Positions 13,156 through 14,078 of a stretch of DNA of 14,078 nucleotides are shown in pieces (position 1 is the stretch's first letter; each line of letters opens with the position of its first letter). This DNA is from Acidobacteriota bacterium. Its GTDB lineage: Bacteria; Actinomycetota; Acidimicrobiia; Spongiisociales; UBA5794. The translations under genes and the position numbers were made by a program. The notes beneath the pieces are model-generated. The model had not been told where the DNA came from, did no database searches, and worked only from the letters and a program-made list of their open reading frames with translations. The stretch spans positions 1-14,078 of the forward strand of contig SMXV01000033.1 of assembly GCA_004356175.1 (NCBI GenBank), given 5' to 3'.

Positions 13156-13655
13156 TGAGAGATTCACTGAGGACACGTCTCTCGGACGAATCTGGGCTGT
13201 CGAAACTTGAGGCGCTTGGACTGTTTCTATTCATTGTGTCGCTGCTCTCCCTGTTCGGACCGATCCGCGAATTCGCCGTCAATTCTATCGGCATCGTCTT
13301 CGATCAGCGCGACGCTGACACAGGCGAACTCACGGACTTCTCGGTCGCAGCACGAGGGTTTGGCATCGTGTTCGGTGCGATTGTGGTCTTTGTCGGATTT
13401 GCCTGGGTGGTCCTGTGGACGGACCTCGGAAAGCGACTCTCGATACTTGTGGCGGGTGCTGGGGTGTTCGGGTGGCTCGTGATAAACGGGTTCCTGTTTG
13501 TCGTCTATGCACCAAGGGGCATCCGCCCTGAAAACCTCGAAGGCCTCAACGCCATGGAAGTGCGTATTCCGGCAATAGCAATGACGGCTGTCGCATTCAT
13601 TCTCTTCCTTATGTTCCTCACCGCCCTCTCCCGCTATGAATCAGACACCGAATAG
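13155..13655 (+). CDS. Uncharacterised four-helix membrane protein, last gene of the bc operon
   Basis: The protein has 166 residues from ATG 13155, which overlaps the previous stop by one base (TGATG). A GTG at 13152 would add one residue. A charged N-terminus is followed by helices at about 19-36, 67-89, 93-118 and 137-157. The loop between helices 1 and 2 (DQRDADTGELTDFS) is acidic. No metal- or heme-binding motif is visible and I do not recognise a family. Tight coupling to the diheme cytochrome c gene argues for a structural subunit or assembly factor of the same complex. It is not an obvious paralogue of the four-helix protein at the operon start, although size and helix count are similar. 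Confidence 0.8.
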   Translation: MRDSLRTRLSDESGLSKLEALGLFLFIVSLLSLFGPIREFAVNSIGIVFDQRDADTGELTDFSVAARGFGIVFGAIVVFVGFAWVVLWTDLGKRLSILVAGAGVFGWLVINGFLFVVYAPRGIRPENLEGLNAMEVRIPAIAMTAVAFILFLMFLTALSRYESDTE

Positions 13656-13756
13656 CAGCGCCGTCACCAACAGCCAATGACAGTCATGTCCACATTCAGG
13701 GGGGACTTGTAGCAGGCTCGCGGTTCTCTGTGAAGGGTGTCGTACTTCGTACCACC

Positions 13757-13775
13757 GCGGACGCTGAGCGTCCGC
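13757..13775. terminator. 8-bp perfect hairpin between bc operon and rex
   Basis: GCGGACGC (13757-13764) and GCGTCCGC (13768-13775) form an 8-bp GC stem with a TGA loop. The stem touches the rex stop codon and lies about 100 bp after the last bc operon gene. It is a plausible shared terminator of convergent units, though no T-tract is present. The rest of 13656-13756 shows nothing I can assign. Confidence 0.5.
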
Positions 13776-14077
13776 TAACTGTGGAGGTGGAAGGCGAGGA
13801 TGCCAAGTTCGGTGGAGAGGTCGACTCGTCGCACGGACACGTCGTCTGGCGTCTTGACGATCGTTGGCGCGAGGTTGAGGATTGATTTCACACCAGCGTC
13901 GGTAAGGCGGTCGGAGACGAGTTGTGCTGCCGACGGTGGGGTGGCGATGATGCCGATGGTGATGCCGAGGTCTGAGATGAGTTGTTCGAGCAGCCTCAGC
14001 GACTGAACTACGAGTCCGTCGACCTTCGTCCCGATGATCTCCTCGTCCACATCAAGGACAGCAACGACCTCGAAACC
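13775..14077 (-). CDS. rex: Redox-sensing transcriptional repressor Rex, C-terminal part (5' end outside window)
   Basis: The frame is open from the window edge to TAG at 13775-13777 and encodes 100 residues, roughly the last half of a protein usually about 210-230 long. It covers the NAD(H)-binding Rossmann domain after the first strand: GFEVVAVLDVDEEIIG, then IGIIATPPSAAQ, LNLAPTIV, and the ending VRRVDLSTELGILAFHL, all highly typical of Rex. Rex represses respiratory and fermentative genes and is released from DNA when NADH is high. The N-terminal winged-helix half is outside the window. It converges with the bc operon, whose product influences the redox state that Rex senses. I saw no clear Rex operator inside this window. 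Confidence 0.93.
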   Translation of the reverse strand, partial: GFEVVAVLDVDEEIIGTKVDGLVVQSLRLLEQLISDLGITIGIIATPPSAAQLVSDRLTDAGVKSILNLAPTIVKTPDDVSVRRVDLSTELGILAFHLHS

Positions 14078-14078
14078 C

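Noticed and set aside
1..14078. CRISPR arrays, tRNA or rRNA genes, insertion sequences
   Set aside because: No regularly spaced repeats, tRNA-like cloverleaf with CCA context, rRNA segments, transposase motifs or flanking target duplications were seen.

Overview
The window looks like chromosome from a high-G+C actinobacterium. The clues are the frequent GTG/TTG starts, the paired DUF6325 and SHOCT proteins, the actinobacterial-type menaquinone/geranylgeranyl reductase, Rex, PPK2, and a Rieske protein with an extra N-terminal helix before its twin-arginine segment. A deep-branching class such as Acidimicrobiia is my best guess. It is tentative, because no rRNA or other phylogenetic marker is present.

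Layout. 1-3250 holds ordinary genes: the 3' end of hpd (+), ppk2 (-), an S-adenosylmethionine hydroxide adenosyltransferase family gene (+), then a DUF6325 gene and a SHOCT gene (+). A hairpin-rich stretch follows, with a probable 31-residue membrane peptide gene on the minus strand. 3251-4474 (-) is a geranylgeranyl/menaquinone reductase. 4568-7860 (-) is a two-gene unit. Its first gene is a 13-helix protein that reads as a cbb3 oxidase CcoN subunit fused to a CcoO cytochrome c. Its second gene is a membrane cytochrome c with three copies of an unrecognised 45-residue module in its cytoplasmic half. Divergent from this, 8027-13655 (+) is a tightly packed seven-gene operon: four-helix membrane protein, 2x[4Fe-4S] ferredoxin, b6-type cytochrome b, subunit IV with an N-terminal extension, Rieske protein, diheme cytochrome c, and a second four-helix membrane protein. 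The window ends in the 3' part of rex (-).

How it fits together. The plus operon encodes a complete quinol:cytochrome c reductase of the split, b6f-like type. It keeps a cysteine at the place where b6f-type enzymes attach the extra n-side heme (ci/cn). A ferredoxin gene lies inside the operon. The divergent unit adds two more membrane cytochromes c. The quinone-modifying reductase and the NADH-sensing regulator Rex are next door, so most of 3251-14077 concerns quinone-linked respiration.

Two points look genuinely unusual. (1) The CcoN-like domain keeps the family's fold landmarks but has lost five of the six histidines that bind heme b, heme b3 and CuB, so it cannot be an oxidase and may be a scaffold for its heme c domain. 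(2) A short helical module (roughly hydrophobic-P-x-x-L-hydrophobic-x-R-x-A-x-A-R-A) occurs three times in the minus-strand cytochrome c and twice, in shorter form, at the N-terminus of subunit IV. All copies are predicted on the cytoplasmic face. This suggests a shared docking or assembly element joining the two divergent units into one respiratory supercomplex.
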